A DNA stretch of 64,000 nucleotides from positions 124,001 through 188,000 of the forward strand of contig JBDWSF010000016.1 of NCBI GenBank assembly GCA_039985655.1, in the 5' to 3' direction. The translations under genes and the position numbers were made by a program. This document shows, in pieces, positions 53,541-63,519 of this stretch. Source of the DNA: Postechiella sp039985655 (lineage in GTDB: Bacteria > Bacteroidota > Bacteroidia > Flavobacteriales > Flavobacteriaceae). Every line of letters starts with the position of its first letter. The stretch's first letter is position 1. The notes under the pieces were generated by a model that was not told the origin of the DNA, made no database searches, and saw only the letters and a list, made by a program, of their open reading frames with translations.

Positions 53541-54509
53541 TTATCCTTTAGATTTTGCTTTTTTTCTATTATAAATAGGTAAATATATTAATGAAAGTCC
53601 ACCAAAAACAATAATCATAAGTGTTTGTGATGCCCACATAATCCATCCAAAAGCAATACTAGGTTCTTCGGCAATTCCAAAAATTGAAAACCCTAAATAA
53701 ACAGCAACTGGATAAGCCCCAATGCCTCCACTAGTGGCTGCAATACTAAAACTTGCTGAAATAAAACCAATTAAAATAGCCCCAGTAGGAATCCCATTCA
53801 AATCGCCAATTGCAAAAGAGGTCACATAAAACATAAGCACATACATAGTCCAAATAAATAGTGTATGGAAAATAAAAGCCCATTTCTTCTTCATTTTAAA
53901 AATACTGGTCGCACCTTCAATTAACCCATTAACAAACCCCTTTAACTTAATAGCAAATTTGGATTCACTGTTCTTTATAAATCTAAAAAAAATGAATGCT
54001 AAAAAAACAAAAACAATAAGAGCAATTATAACTTTAAAAGGATCAAATTTTTCAACTAAAAAACTGTATATAAAATCAAATTCTAAAAAAAGTGTAATCG
54101 TAATTACACCAAGCATAACTATCAAATCAGCTATACGTTCAGCGACTATAGTACCAATCCCTTTTTCAAAAGGCACATCTTCATAATTTGTAAGTATTGT
54201 AGCTCTAGCGACTTCACCTGCTCGCGGAATAGTATAATTTATTAAATACGTTGCAAAAACAGCCATCACACTATTACCAAACTTAATATGATAACCTAAA
54301 GGCTCTAATTGAAAACGCCAACGATATGCTCTAGATAAATGACTCAAAAAACCTAAAAACAATCCTAATAAAATCCAGTTTTTATTTGAAGATTTCCAAT
54401 ATTCTAAAATTTTAGGCAAAGGAACATCTCTTAAAGAATACCAAACCAAAAAAACTCCCAATAACAATGGGAGTGAAATCTTTAAAATATTTGCTGTTTT
54501 TTTATTCAA
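53541..54509 (-). CDS. Lysylphosphatidylglycerol synthase-type (flippase-like) membrane protein
   Basis: The 322-residue protein has about eight membrane spans and the UPF0104/LPG synthase transmembrane-domain motifs: YRWRFQLEPLG near residue 63, NYTIPRAGEVARATIL near 90, and GGIGAYPVAVYLGFS near 260. The aminoacyltransferase domain of MprF is absent, so it is a flippase-like protein for a lipid of unknown identity. It starts five bases after panD and ends the panC-panD operon. Confidence 0.87.
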   Translation of the reverse strand: MNKKTANILKISLPLLLGVFLVWYSLRDVPLPKILEYWKSSNKNWILLGLFLGFLSHLSRAYRWRFQLEPLGYHIKFGNSVMAVFATYLINYTIPRAGEVARATILTNYEDVPFEKGIGTIVAERIADLIVMLGVITITLFLEFDFIYSFLVEKFDPFKVIIALIVFVFLAFIFFRFIKNSESKFAIKLKGFVNGLIEGATSIFKMKKKWAFIFHTLFIWTMYVLMFYVTSFAIGDLNGIPTGAILIGFISASFSIAATSGGIGAYPVAVYLGFSIFGIAEEPSIAFGWIMWASQTLMIIVFGGLSLIYLPIYNRKKAKSKG

Positions 54510-54514
54510 CCTTT

Positions 54515-54865
54515 TTATTTTAAAAGGTTTGTTGCTTCGTCTGGAAATACTAACGACGGCTTAAATACTTTAGCTTCCTCAATATCCATAAAAGCATAGG
54601 TAATTAAAATAAGTACATCGCCAGGCGCAACCAATCTGGCTGCAGCACCGTTTAATGTTATCTCCCCACTATTACGAGGACCAGGAATAGCATATGTCTC
54701 TAATCTGGCTCCATTATTATTATTTACAATTTGTACTTTTTCGCCTTGAATAATATTGGCAGCATTCATCAGGTCTTCATCAATAGTTATACTACCAATA
54801 TAGTTAAGGTCTGCACCAGTTACTTTTACTCTGTGAATTTTAGATTTTACTACTTGAATTTGCAT
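54515..54865 (-). CDS. panD: Aspartate 1-decarboxylase
   Basis: The 116-residue protein matches PanD throughout. Gly24-Ser25 (NYIGSIT) is the self-cleavage site that creates the pyruvoyl group, and the Tyr and Arg of the active site (GARLETYAIPGPRNSGEITLNGAAARL) are kept. It makes beta-alanine for pantothenate synthesis. It lies 13 bases after panC, so the two pantothenate steps are coupled. Confidence 0.97.
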   Translation of the reverse strand: MQIQVVKSKIHRVKVTGADLNYIGSITIDEDLMNAANIIQGEKVQIVNNNNGARLETYAIPGPRNSGEITLNGAAARLVAPGDVLILITYAFMDIEEAKVFKPSLVFPDEATNLLK

Positions 54866-54878
54866 GTGGCAAAGATAA

Positions 54879-55733
54879 TTAATTTAGAGCGATATTATCA
54901 ATAAGTCTAATATCATCTGCATATACTGCTATAAATGCTCTATATGCTTTTTTGTTTGATTTTCGTTTAACGGACCTTAGGGTTTCGGTATCTGCAATAA
55001 TAAAATATTCTAATTCTAGAAGATTATATTTAGCAAACTGTCTTTCAACCCATTCCGATACGTTATTAGCACTTTTTGTGCCAAAATGTTTTTTGGCAGC
55101 TTTTAAAGTTTCATAAATAAAAGGTGCTGCTTTTTTATATTCTGGTTTAAGCCGAATATTACGAGAACTCATAGCCAAACCATTAGTTTCTCTATGTATT
55201 GAACAACCCACAATGGTTACTGGGATGTTATACTTTTCAACTAACTTTTTAATAATAGCCAATTGCTGAAAATCTTTTTCGCCAAAATAAGCATTGTGTG
55301 GTTTTACAATTTCGAAAAAACGTTTTACAACAGTACCCACACCATCAAAATGACCATGACGAAATTTGCCTTCCATTTCAAATTCCAATCCATCAAAATC
55401 AAATTTTTCAGAAACCGTTTTTCCTTCATAAATATCATCCACCGTAGGTGCATATACTTCAATTCGATCTTTACTTAAAGTTTCTAGCAGTTCCACATCA
55501 TTCTCTAATGTTCTTGGGTACTTTTTTAAATCCTCACTATTATCAAATTGTGTTGGATTTACAAAAACACTAACCACCACGATATCGTTATTATTTAACG
55601 CTTTTTGTACTAAAGCCAAATGCCCATAATGTAATGCTCCCATAGTCGGCACAAAACCAATAGTCAATTGTTTTGCTCTATAAGCATCAATCTGCTCTGT
55701 AATCGCTTCTTTCTCTGTGAAAATTTTCAACAT
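54879..55733 (-). CDS. panC: Pantoate--beta-alanine ligase
   Basis: The 284-residue protein has the PanC motifs GFVPTMGALHYGHLALV (the HIGH-like ATP site), VSVFVNPTQFDNSEDLKKYPR, and FGEKDFQQLAIIKKLV, with GLAMSSRNIRL replacing KMSKS. It joins pantoate and beta-alanine using ATP. panD follows, supplying beta-alanine. panB is not in the window. A -7 box lies 22 bases ahead of the ATG. Confidence 0.97.
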   Translation of the reverse strand: MLKIFTEKEAITEQIDAYRAKQLTIGFVPTMGALHYGHLALVQKALNNNDIVVVSVFVNPTQFDNSEDLKKYPRTLENDVELLETLSKDRIEVYAPTVDDIYEGKTVSEKFDFDGLEFEMEGKFRHGHFDGVGTVVKRFFEIVKPHNAYFGEKDFQQLAIIKKLVEKYNIPVTIVGCSIHRETNGLAMSSRNIRLKPEYKKAAPFIYETLKAAKKHFGTKSANNVSEWVERQFAKYNLLELEYFIIADTETLRSVKRKSNKKAYRAFIAVYADDIRLIDNIALN

Positions 55734-55754
55734 TTAATAAAATTTTAACGCGTG

Positions 55755-55762
55755 CAAACTTA
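55755..55762 (-). promoter_or_regulatory. Candidate -7 box for panC
   Basis: The minus strand reads TAAGTTTG followed by C, matching TAnnTTTG, 22 bases before the panC ATG. It faces away from the box at 55794-55801, so the gap is a divergent promoter region. Confidence 0.42.
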
Positions 55763-55793
55763 AGATTTTACAGCGAATTTGCATAAAATTTTG

Positions 55794-55801
55794 TACTTTT
55801 G
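55794..55801 (+). promoter_or_regulatory. Candidate -7 box for the glycogen-synthase-like gene
   Basis: TACTTTTG followed by CG matches TAnnTTTG. A long leader of about 125 bases follows before the ATG at 55931, unusual among the promoters seen in this window. Confidence 0.42.
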
Positions 55802-55930
55802 CGTGTTTTTTATCTTGAATTTTCAATATCAAGACATATTTGTTAATTTTATTATGGTACATTTTTTGTTGTAAAAGATGTTTTAATAACTGTTTCAATA
55901 TGATAATTAAAAGACAATAAAATAGAATAT

Positions 55931-56740
55931 ATGAAAGATAAGAGGATATTATATGTATCATCTGAGGTAGTACCTTATCTACCGGAAACCGAAATTTCTT
56001 CAATGTCTTTTGAGGCGCCAAGACTGGTAAATCAACAAGGCGGTCAAATTAGAATATTTATGCCTAGATATGGAAATATCAACGAAAGAAGGCATCAACT
56101 ACACGAAGTAATAAGACTTTCAGGAATCAACCTAGTTATCAACGATTTAGACATGCCGCTTATAATTAAAGTCGCATCTATTCCAAAAGAACGTATACAA
56201 GTATACTTTATCGATAACGAAGAATATTTTAAAAGAAAAGCAACTTTAACAGACGAAAATGGTGAATTGTTTTCTGATAACGACGAGCGCGCTATCTTTT
56301 TTGCTAAAGGTGTTATAGAAACTGTCAAAAAACTTAACTGGGCTCCAGACGTTATACATGTACATGGTTGGCTAGCGTCTTTATTACCGCTTTATTTAAA
56401 AGAATATTATAAAGATGAACCTTTATTTAACGAGAGTAAAATAATAACTTCTGTATACAATCAAAGTTTTAACAATACGTTAAACAAAGATATGTTTAAT
56501 AAGATTAAATTTGACAACATAAACGAAGACGCGATCAAAAGCCTAGAAGAACCTTCGTATACAAATTTAATGAAAGTTGCTATAGATTATTCTGACGCGT
56601 TAATTGTTGGATCTGAAAACATCCCAGAAAATTTAGATACCTACATAAAAGATTCAGAAAAACCTGTTTTAGAACACAAAAGTAAGGACGAGTTTGGAGA
56701 AGCATATACAAACTTTATTAACACAGAAGTTTTAAGCTAG
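55931..56740 (+). CDS. Half-length glycogen/starch-synthase-like protein (GT5 N-terminal domain only)
   Basis: The 269-residue protein matches only the N-terminal Rossmann half of a GT5 glycogen synthase: ILYVSSEVVPYLPE at the start, IRIFMPRYGNIN, NDERAIFFAKGVIE, and WAPDVIHVHGWLASLLPLYLK. The KTGGL ADP-glucose-binding motif expected near residue 15 is replaced by PETEISS, and the C-terminal half that completes the catalytic cleft is absent. Catalysis is therefore doubtful; a binding or regulatory role is more likely. It is divergent from panC and 24 bases upstream of the DUF4270 gene. Confidence 0.82.
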   Translation: MKDKRILYVSSEVVPYLPETEISSMSFEAPRLVNQQGGQIRIFMPRYGNINERRHQLHEVIRLSGINLVINDLDMPLIIKVASIPKERIQVYFIDNEEYFKRKATLTDENGELFSDNDERAIFFAKGVIETVKKLNWAPDVIHVHGWLASLLPLYLKEYYKDEPLFNESKIITSVYNQSFNNTLNKDMFNKIKFDNINEDAIKSLEEPSYTNLMKVAIDYSDALIVGSENIPENLDTYIKDSEKPVLEHKSKDEFGEAYTNFINTEVLS

Positions 56741-56764
56741 TACCTACTTACCTTTTTTACAGTT

Positions 56765-58510
56765 ATGAGAAGATTATTTAAAGCCCTTAAATACGTTAGT
56801 TTATTTCTTTTAATTGCACTAGCATTTGTTGCTTGCGATAAAGAGTTTAACGCGATAGACAGCCAAGTTCTTGGAGAAGAAAACGCAAATTTTAATACCA
56901 ATAAAACAGTATTTCAAATATTAGCGTATAATAAAAAATTAGATTCACTTCAAATTAACAACCTAGGCTCTAGTCTCCTAGGTTTTTATAATGATCCTAT
57001 TTACGGACAAACTGCAGCAAGTCTAATTACACAAGTAATACCTGCAACAATTGATCCTAGTTTTGGAACAAACGCGGTAATAGACTCGGTAATTTTAAAC
57101 ATTCCATATTTTAGTAGAGCTACGGAAGAATTTAATGGCGAAATTCCGTTATACACATTAAACGATTCAATTTTTGGAAGTGAAGACACCTCTGAAGACG
57201 AACCTAAAGTTACTCCTATAAAACTAACTGTTTATAGAAATAATTATTTTTTACGAGATTTTGATCCGAATTCGGACACTAATTCAGCACAGAACTATTA
57301 CTCGAATGCATCAAATGCAGATAAGACAAGTAATTATGCTATAACAGAAAATACACTTATTAATTTTGATGATCATAAAGGAGAAATAATTTATGAGACT
57401 GAAAGTTTTACACCAAATCATAATGCTGTTATTTTAACTACAGGAACGGAAGCAGATGGCGATTTGACCGAAACAGTTTCTACACCTGCATTAAGAATTG
57501 ATTTAGCTGATGACGCTGATGAAAAAACATACTGGTCGTCACTAATTCTAGAAAAACAGGATGACGCTGTATTAAGTAATTCTAATAACTTTAAAAATTA
57601 TTTTAGAGGCCTTTACTTTAAAGCGGAAGCTAAAGATAATGATGGGCAAATAATTTTACTAAACACAACTTCTACAGATTCTAAAATAACGGTTTATTAT
57701 TCTAATGATGAAGAAACGCAAGGTGCTTATATATTAAACCTTTCTGGAAACAGAATAAATCCATATATAAATACCTATAGTCCAAGTTTAGAAAACGGAG
57801 ATAGAATTGATGGAGACGAAAAACTATATTTAAAAGGAACCGAAGGTTCTATGGCTATTGTCGATTTATTTAACGGTTTAGTGACTTGCGAAGAAAGCAA
57901 TACTGAAGAAACAGCTTTAGATTGTTTCAAAAAAACGTATAGACAATTAAATGAAGATGGCTACATTCTTAAAAACGGCGAAGAAGTAGATCCAGATGGC
58001 TACATCACTAACGATGATAATTTTGTTTTAAAACGCTTGATTAATGAAGCGCAATTAATTATCTATGAAGATAATGAAAGCATTGATGTAGATGATGAAA
58101 CCCATACGCATGATAGGATTTATGCATACGACATAGAAAACAATTTCCCTACATTCGATTATCTAGTTGATGGCACGGATAATACAACTAATCCTGAATT
58201 CTCAAAATTTATTAGCTTAGGACTTCGTTCAACAGATGATGATGGTATTTCAAAATACAAAATAAGAATTACAGAACATCTAAATAATATACTCGTTAGC
58301 GATTCTACAAACACTAAATTAGGTTTAGTCCTATCTAATAACGTTAATGTAACGAGCAACTCTGAAATTTTAGAGAGTAATGATATTGTAATAAGTGTTC
58401 CTTCTGCTTCTATTTTGAGCCCTCGCGGAACTGTTTTATACGGAAATAATACAAGCGCTACTGAGAAAAAGATGATATTAGAAATCTATTCAACAGAACA
58501 AAAACAATAA
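56765..58510 (+). CDS. DUF4270 lipoprotein
   Basis: The 581-residue protein begins with a lipoprotein signal (LAFVAC, Cys24) and carries the DUF4270 family pattern: TNKTVFQILAYNKKLDSLQINNLGSSLLGFYNDPIYGQTAASLITQ near residue 45, repeated beta-rich stretches, and an acidic C terminus. The family is found almost only in Bacteroidetes; its function is not known. It lies between the glycogen-synthase-like protein and glmS on the same strand, an arrangement that appears common in the group. Surface or outer-membrane location is inferred. Confidence 0.85.
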   Translation: MRRLFKALKYVSLFLLIALAFVACDKEFNAIDSQVLGEENANFNTNKTVFQILAYNKKLDSLQINNLGSSLLGFYNDPIYGQTAASLITQVIPATIDPSFGTNAVIDSVILNIPYFSRATEEFNGEIPLYTLNDSIFGSEDTSEDEPKVTPIKLTVYRNNYFLRDFDPNSDTNSAQNYYSNASNADKTSNYAITENTLINFDDHKGEIIYETESFTPNHNAVILTTGTEADGDLTETVSTPALRIDLADDADEKTYWSSLILEKQDDAVLSNSNNFKNYFRGLYFKAEAKDNDGQIILLNTTSTDSKITVYYSNDEETQGAYILNLSGNRINPYINTYSPSLENGDRIDGDEKLYLKGTEGSMAIVDLFNGLVTCEESNTEETALDCFKKTYRQLNEDGYILKNGEEVDPDGYITNDDNFVLKRLINEAQLIIYEDNESIDVDDETHTHDRIYAYDIENNFPTFDYLVDGTDNTTNPEFSKFISLGLRSTDDDGISKYKIRITEHLNNILVSDSTNTKLGLVLSNNVNVTSNSEILESNDIVISVPSASILSPRGTVLYGNNTSATEKKMILEIYSTEQKQ

Positions 58511-58658
58511 AAACAACTTAGAATTTAGGGCATAAACATCATCAAAACTGCTTTTTAATCTTAATTATTGAATTTCATCGTATAAAATATTATTAATAGA
58601 TATTTATTTTACATATTTGCCTTAGCTATTAATAAAACCCAAATTAAATTATACGCTT

Positions 58659-60506
58659 ATGTGTGGAATAGTAGGATACCTAGGACCAAGAGATGCTTAC
58701 CCAATTGTTATTGAAGGATTAAGACGCTTAGAATATCGTGGATACGATAGTGCTGGCATAGCCTTATTTGATGGAACCGACCTTAAAGTTTCAAAAACTA
58801 AAGGAAAAGTTGCCGATCTAGAAATTCAAGTAGAAAAAGAAATTACTAAACATGGAAACTTAGGAATTGGCCATACAAGATGGGCAACTCACGGTGTTCC
58901 TAACGATGTAAACTCACATCCTCACTGTTCTAACTCAGGAGATTTAGTTATTATTCATAACGGAATTATTGAAAATTACGAGTCACTTCGTAAAGAATTA
59001 ACAACTAGAGGATACACGTTTAAATCGGATACAGATACAGAAGTTTTAATAAACTTAATTGAAGACGTAAAAAAACAAGAAAACGTAAAACTTGGTAAAG
59101 CTGTTCAAATTGCATTAAACCAAGTTGTAGGTGCATATGCTATTGCCGTTTTCGATAAAAACAAACCAGGAGAAATTGTAATTGCTCGTTTAGGCAGCCC
59201 TTTAGCTGTTGGTATTGGTGAAGACGAATTTTTTATTGCGAGTGATGCATCGCCTTTTCTTGAATACACAAAAAATGCCATTTATTTAGAAGATGAAGAA
59301 ATGGCAGTAATACGTGAGCATAAAGAAATAAAAATAAGAAAAATTAAAGACGATTCTTTAGTTGATCCTTATATACAAGAGCTTCAAATTAATTTAGAAC
59401 AAATTGAAAAAGGCGGTTATGATCATTTCATGTTAAAAGAAATTCATGAACAACCAAAAGCTATAAAGGATACTTATAGAGGAAGACTTTTAAGAAACGA
59501 AGCTATTATAAAAATGGCAGGTGTCGAGGATAATATGAAGAAGTTCCTTAATGCTAATAGAATTATAATTGTTGCATGTGGTACATCTTGGCACGGAGGA
59601 TTAGTGGCCGAATATATTTTTGAAAATTTAACTAGAATTCCTGTAGAAGTAGAATATGCATCAGAATTTAGATATCGTAACCCTGTTATTACAGAAAATG
59701 ATGTCGTTATAGCTATTTCTCAATCTGGTGAAACTGCCGATACATTAGCAGCCATTAAATTAGCAAAATCTAAAGGCGCCTTTATTTTTGGTGTTTGTAA
59801 CGTTGTTGGATCTTCTATTGCAAGAGAATCACATGCTGGTGCTTATACACATGCAGGTCCAGAAATTGGAGTTGCTTCAACAAAAGCATTTACAACTCAA
59901 ATTACAGTTTTAACATTAATAGCATTACGTTTAGCAAGAGCTAAAGGAACTATTTCTAGTTCAGACTTCCGTCATCATTTACTTGAATTAGAAATGATTC
60001 CTAATAAAGTAGAAGAAGCATTAAAATCTGACGCTCATATTAAAATGATCTCTGATGTTTACAAAGACGTACCTAACATCTTATACTTAGGAAGAGGTTA
60101 TAATTTCCCTGTAGCTTTAGAAGGTGCATTAAAATTAAAAGAAATTTCTTATATACACGCAGAAGGTTATCCTGCAGCAGAAATGAAACATGGACCAATA
60201 GCCTTAATAGACGAAAACATGCCTATTATTGTTATTGCATTAAAAACTGAGCATTATGATAAGGTTGTCAGTAATATTCAAGAAATTAAAGCACGTAAAG
60301 GAAAAATAATTGGAATTGTTACCAAAGGCGATACAACCGTCAAAGAAATTGCAGATCACGTTATCGAGGTTCCTGACACTTTAGAATCTCTATCTCCTTT
60401 ATTAACTACAATACCGCTGCAACTTTTATCTTATCACATTGCAGTTATGCTTGATAAAAACGTTGACCAACCCCGTAATTTAGCAAAATCTGTAACTGTA
60501 GAGTAA
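58659..60506 (+). CDS. glmS: Glutamine--fructose-6-phosphate aminotransferase
   Basis: The 615-residue protein starts MCGIVGYLG, whose Cys2 becomes the N-terminal nucleophile of the glutaminase domain. HTRWATHG and HNGIIENY follow, then two SIS isomerase domains (ACGTSWHGG, ISQSGETADT, ASTKAFTTQ). It ends with NLAKSVTVE, the conserved C-terminal tail. It makes glucosamine 6-phosphate, the first step toward UDP-GlcNAc for peptidoglycan and lipopolysaccharide. No glmS ribozyme is seen upstream, as expected for Bacteroidetes. A terminator follows. Confidence 0.97.
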   Translation: MCGIVGYLGPRDAYPIVIEGLRRLEYRGYDSAGIALFDGTDLKVSKTKGKVADLEIQVEKEITKHGNLGIGHTRWATHGVPNDVNSHPHCSNSGDLVIIHNGIIENYESLRKELTTRGYTFKSDTDTEVLINLIEDVKKQENVKLGKAVQIALNQVVGAYAIAVFDKNKPGEIVIARLGSPLAVGIGEDEFFIASDASPFLEYTKNAIYLEDEEMAVIREHKEIKIRKIKDDSLVDPYIQELQINLEQIEKGGYDHFMLKEIHEQPKAIKDTYRGRLLRNEAIIKMAGVEDNMKKFLNANRIIIVACGTSWHGGLVAEYIFENLTRIPVEVEYASEFRYRNPVITENDVVIAISQSGETADTLAAIKLAKSKGAFIFGVCNVVGSSIARESHAGAYTHAGPEIGVASTKAFTTQITVLTLIALRLARAKGTISSSDFRHHLLELEMIPNKVEEALKSDAHIKMISDVYKDVPNILYLGRGYNFPVALEGALKLKEISYIHAEGYPAAEMKHGPIALIDENMPIIVIALKTEHYDKVVSNIQEIKARKGKIIGIVTKGDTTVKEIADHVIEVPDTLESLSPLLTTIPLQLLSYHIAVMLDKNVDQPRNLAKSVTVE

Positions 60507-60531
60507 AATTAGAAATCAAATTTCATTATAT

Positions 60532-60563
60532 ATCCTCATGATTTCCATATAAATCATGAGGAT
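60532..60563 (+). terminator. Intrinsic terminator after glmS
   Basis: ATCCTCATGATTT pairs perfectly over 13 bases with AAATCATGAGGAT around a six-base loop, then TTCTTATTTT. It lies 26 bases past the glmS stop codon. Confidence 0.9.
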
Positions 60564-60722
60564 TTCTTATTTTATCACGATTTTCTTACTAAAAAAATAT
60601 TTTTTATGTGTTTTTTTTACCAAAAATACTATGCGTGCATAATTTTTTTTATACATTTAGCTTCTGTATTACTTTTATTTATATATTAGTAATACTACAA
60701 ATTAAACTAATTTATAAACTAA

Positions 60723-63518
60723 ATGAAAACAATCCTCCCATTTTTTATGTTGTTTTTTTGCGGGTTTTCCTATGCACAAACAACTATTACAGGATCGGTA
60801 GTAGACGATAGTAGTCAGCCAATTCCTGGAGCCAACATTATTGTTGTAGACACATCAACAGGTACAGTAACCGATTTTGATGGCAATTTTTCACTTACTT
60901 ATAATCAAAGTCCTCCTTTTTTTATACAAGCGAGTAGCGTAGGTTTTGAAACCGTAACTGTTGAAATAACTACAACAAATCAAAAAGTAAACATCATCTT
61001 AAATGAAGGCAATGCTTTAGATGAAGTCGTTATTTCTGCTTCAAGAACACCAGAACGTATTTTTGAATCTCCTGTAACCGTAGAACGTTTCGGATTAAAA
61101 GCAATTAAGAATACTGCATCTGCCGATTTTTATGGAGGTTTAGAAAACTTAAAAGGTGTTGATGTTAATACAAACAGTTTAACTTTTAAATCTGTAAACA
61201 CAAGAGGTTTTGCAACGTTTGCAAATAATCGTTTTATGCAATTGGTAGACGGCATGGATAACTCCACACCTGCACTTAATTTCCCTATTGGAAATCTTGT
61301 TGGTATGACTGAAACAGATGTGCTAAGTGTAGAATTACTTCCTGGAGCATCATCCGCCCTTTATGGCGCAAATGCCTTTAACGGTATATTGTTTATGCGT
61401 AGTAAGAATCCTTTTGATCATCAAGGGATTAGTACTTCTGTTAAAAAAGGTATTACGTCTCAAAAAGCTTCTGGAGATAACGATTATATAGATGTAAGCA
61501 TTCGTGCTGCATATAAATTTAGTAACAAGTTTGCTGCAAAAATCAACTTTGGATATTTACAAGGTACCGATTGGGCAGCAACAAGTGAAGTTGATAAAAC
61601 GACACCTGGAGGCACGAGAGCCGATTTAAACTATGACGGGATAAATGTTTATGGAGATGAAGTCTCTACAAATCTTAAAAAGGTAATTGAGAGTGACGTT
61701 TTTTTAGATAAGCTAGCAGAAAGCGGAACAAATCCAGCAGTAGTAAGTTTAGTTCCACTTGTTGAAGTCAGTAGAACAGGTTATAATGAAAAAGACTTGA
61801 CAGATTACAACGCCGAAAGTATTAAATCGGATTGGGGTCTATATTACCGTCCTTGGGAAGATGATTTTGAAATATCATACGTTGGAAAAGTAGGAACAGG
61901 TTCTACAATTTACCAAGGAACAAATAGATACAACATTGCAAATTTCTTTCAAGAACAACACAAAATAGAATTTAGAAATGACAATTTCTTTTTAAGAGGC
62001 TATATCGTTGCTGATAAAGCTGGAGATTCTTACGATATGGTTTTTACTGGAATAAATATAAATAGAGCTTGGAAAGATGACAATACTTGGTTTGGAGAAT
62101 ATACAGGAGCATATATTGCTTCCACTCTAGGAGGTGCAACAGATGCCCAAGCGCATGCTGCCGGAAGAGCTACTGCTGACACAGGCAGATATTTACCTGG
62201 TACTGATGAGTATATAGCCGCTTTTAATAAAAGTATAAACGATCCCGATTTATCTACAGGTTCTAAGTTTCAAGATGCTTCTAAGTATTCTCATGCTGAT
62301 GCGAATTATAATTTCAGCCATTTAATTGATTTTGCCGATATTCAAGTTGGTGGATCTTACAGAAAATATAGTTTAAATTCGTCGGGAACTATTTATACAG
62401 ATTTAGATGGTCCTATTGAGTATTCAGAATTTGGAATTTATACTCAAATTCAGAAAAACTTAGAATTAACTGAAGATTTAGAATTAAAACTTACTGGTTC
62501 TGTTCGTTATGATAAATCTGAATTTTTTGACGGTTTTCTATCACCAAGAATATCTGCTGGTTTAACCATTAATAAAATCCATAATGTTAGAGCCTCAGTA
62601 CAAACAGGATTTAGAAACCCTACAACACAAGATTTATTTATTGGTCTTAATGCTGGTAGAGCTATTTTAATTGGTGCTGCTCCAGAGAATTTAGAACGCT
62701 ACTCTAGTACTTTTGATATAAGTACTAGTGGACAAGCATTAGGTCAAGGAGAGACGATTACTCAAACAGGTGCCGTTGCTTACAATAATTCATATACAGC
62801 TAGTTCTGTAACAGAACTTGGAGAAACTGGAGATCCTTCTGTATTAGAAATATCAAATCCAGATTTAGTTAAAGCAGAAAAAGTATCTTCTGCAGAGGTA
62901 GGATATAGAGGTAAATTCAGTAACCTCATTGTAGATTTTAGTGCCTATTATAATAAATACAAAGATTTTATTTCTCAAGAAGTCGTTGTGTCACCTTATT
63001 ATGGGACTGTAGGTGATGGAAGTTTATCTGTTGCTGCTATTGCCAATGACGATTTTCAAGCCTATAGCACCTACACAAACTCTCCTGCTGATGTTAATTC
63101 ATATGGCGCATCGATTGGCTTATCAACTAAAGTATTTGGAAATTTTGATTTAAGCGGAAGTTACACATACGCTAAGCTAGATTTCGATAGAGTTAAATAT
63201 CCAGATTTCACAACAAACTTCAATACGCCTGAACATAAATTTAAAGCCTCTTTTGGAAACACCAAACTATTTGAAAACTTTGGTTTCAATATCGCCTATA
63301 GGTTTAGTGACGATTATTATTGGGAAGCCACTTTTGGTAATGGCGTAGTTCCTGAATTTCATACTGTAGATGCTCAAATTAACTTAAAAGTTCCTAGTAT
63401 GAAATCTACATTTAAAGCAGGTGCAACCAATCTATTAGGCGATGAATACTTCACAGCCTTTGGTACAGGATTTATAGGATCTATGTATTATGTTTCTTGG
63501 ACAATTAATAACTTATAA
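60723..63518 (+). CDS. TonB-dependent receptor (carboxypeptidase-like domain)
   Basis: The 931-residue receptor has an 18-residue signal peptide (ending SYAQ), a carboxypeptidase-like domain at residues 20-100 (ITGSVVDDSSQPIPGANIIVV), then the plug (SVNTRGFATFANNRFMQLVDGMD, LLPGASSALYGANAFNGI). The barrel ends in the aromatic-containing YYVSWTINNL. It imports a substrate across the outer membrane. The next gene, a lipoprotein with an SGNH-like start, begins two bases beyond the stop and is probably its partner. The substrate is not readable; an ester- or acyl-linked ligand would fit the neighbour. Confidence 0.93.
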   Translation: MKTILPFFMLFFCGFSYAQTTITGSVVDDSSQPIPGANIIVVDTSTGTVTDFDGNFSLTYNQSPPFFIQASSVGFETVTVEITTTNQKVNIILNEGNALDEVVISASRTPERIFESPVTVERFGLKAIKNTASADFYGGLENLKGVDVNTNSLTFKSVNTRGFATFANNRFMQLVDGMDNSTPALNFPIGNLVGMTETDVLSVELLPGASSALYGANAFNGILFMRSKNPFDHQGISTSVKKGITSQKASGDNDYIDVSIRAAYKFSNKFAAKINFGYLQGTDWAATSEVDKTTPGGTRADLNYDGINVYGDEVSTNLKKVIESDVFLDKLAESGTNPAVVSLVPLVEVSRTGYNEKDLTDYNAESIKSDWGLYYRPWEDDFEISYVGKVGTGSTIYQGTNRYNIANFFQEQHKIEFRNDNFFLRGYIVADKAGDSYDMVFTGININRAWKDDNTWFGEYTGAYIASTLGGATDAQAHAAGRATADTGRYLPGTDEYIAAFNKSINDPDLSTGSKFQDASKYSHADANYNFSHLIDFADIQVGGSYRKYSLNSSGTIYTDLDGPIEYSEFGIYTQIQKNLELTEDLELKLTGSVRYDKSEFFDGFLSPRISAGLTINKIHNVRASVQTGFRNPTTQDLFIGLNAGRAILIGAAPENLERYSSTFDISTSGQALGQGETITQTGAVAYNNSYTASSVTELGETGDPSVLEISNPDLVKAEKVSSAEVGYRGKFSNLIVDFSAYYNKYKDFISQEVVVSPYYGTVGDGSLSVAAIANDDFQAYSTYTNSPADVNSYGASIGLSTKVFGNFDLSGSYTYAKLDFDRVKYPDFTTNFNTPEHKFKASFGNTKLFENFGFNIAYRFSDDYYWEATFGNGVVPEFHTVDAQINLKVPSMKSTFKAGATNLLGDEYFTAFGTGFIGSMYYVSWTINNL

Positions 63519-63519
63519 G

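Noticed and set aside
55734..56021. 95-residue minus-strand frame between panC and the glycogen-synthase-like gene
   Set aside because: It overlaps the divergent promoter region and the start of the plus-strand gene, and resembles no protein.
58511..58658. glmS ribozyme or other riboswitch upstream of glmS
   Set aside because: The 148-base gap is AT-rich with no conserved ribozyme-like core, and the glmS ribozyme is typical of Firmicutes.
60608..60811. 67-residue plus-strand frame upstream of the third TonB receptor
   Set aside because: It overlaps the receptor start in another frame and is a product of T-rich DNA.
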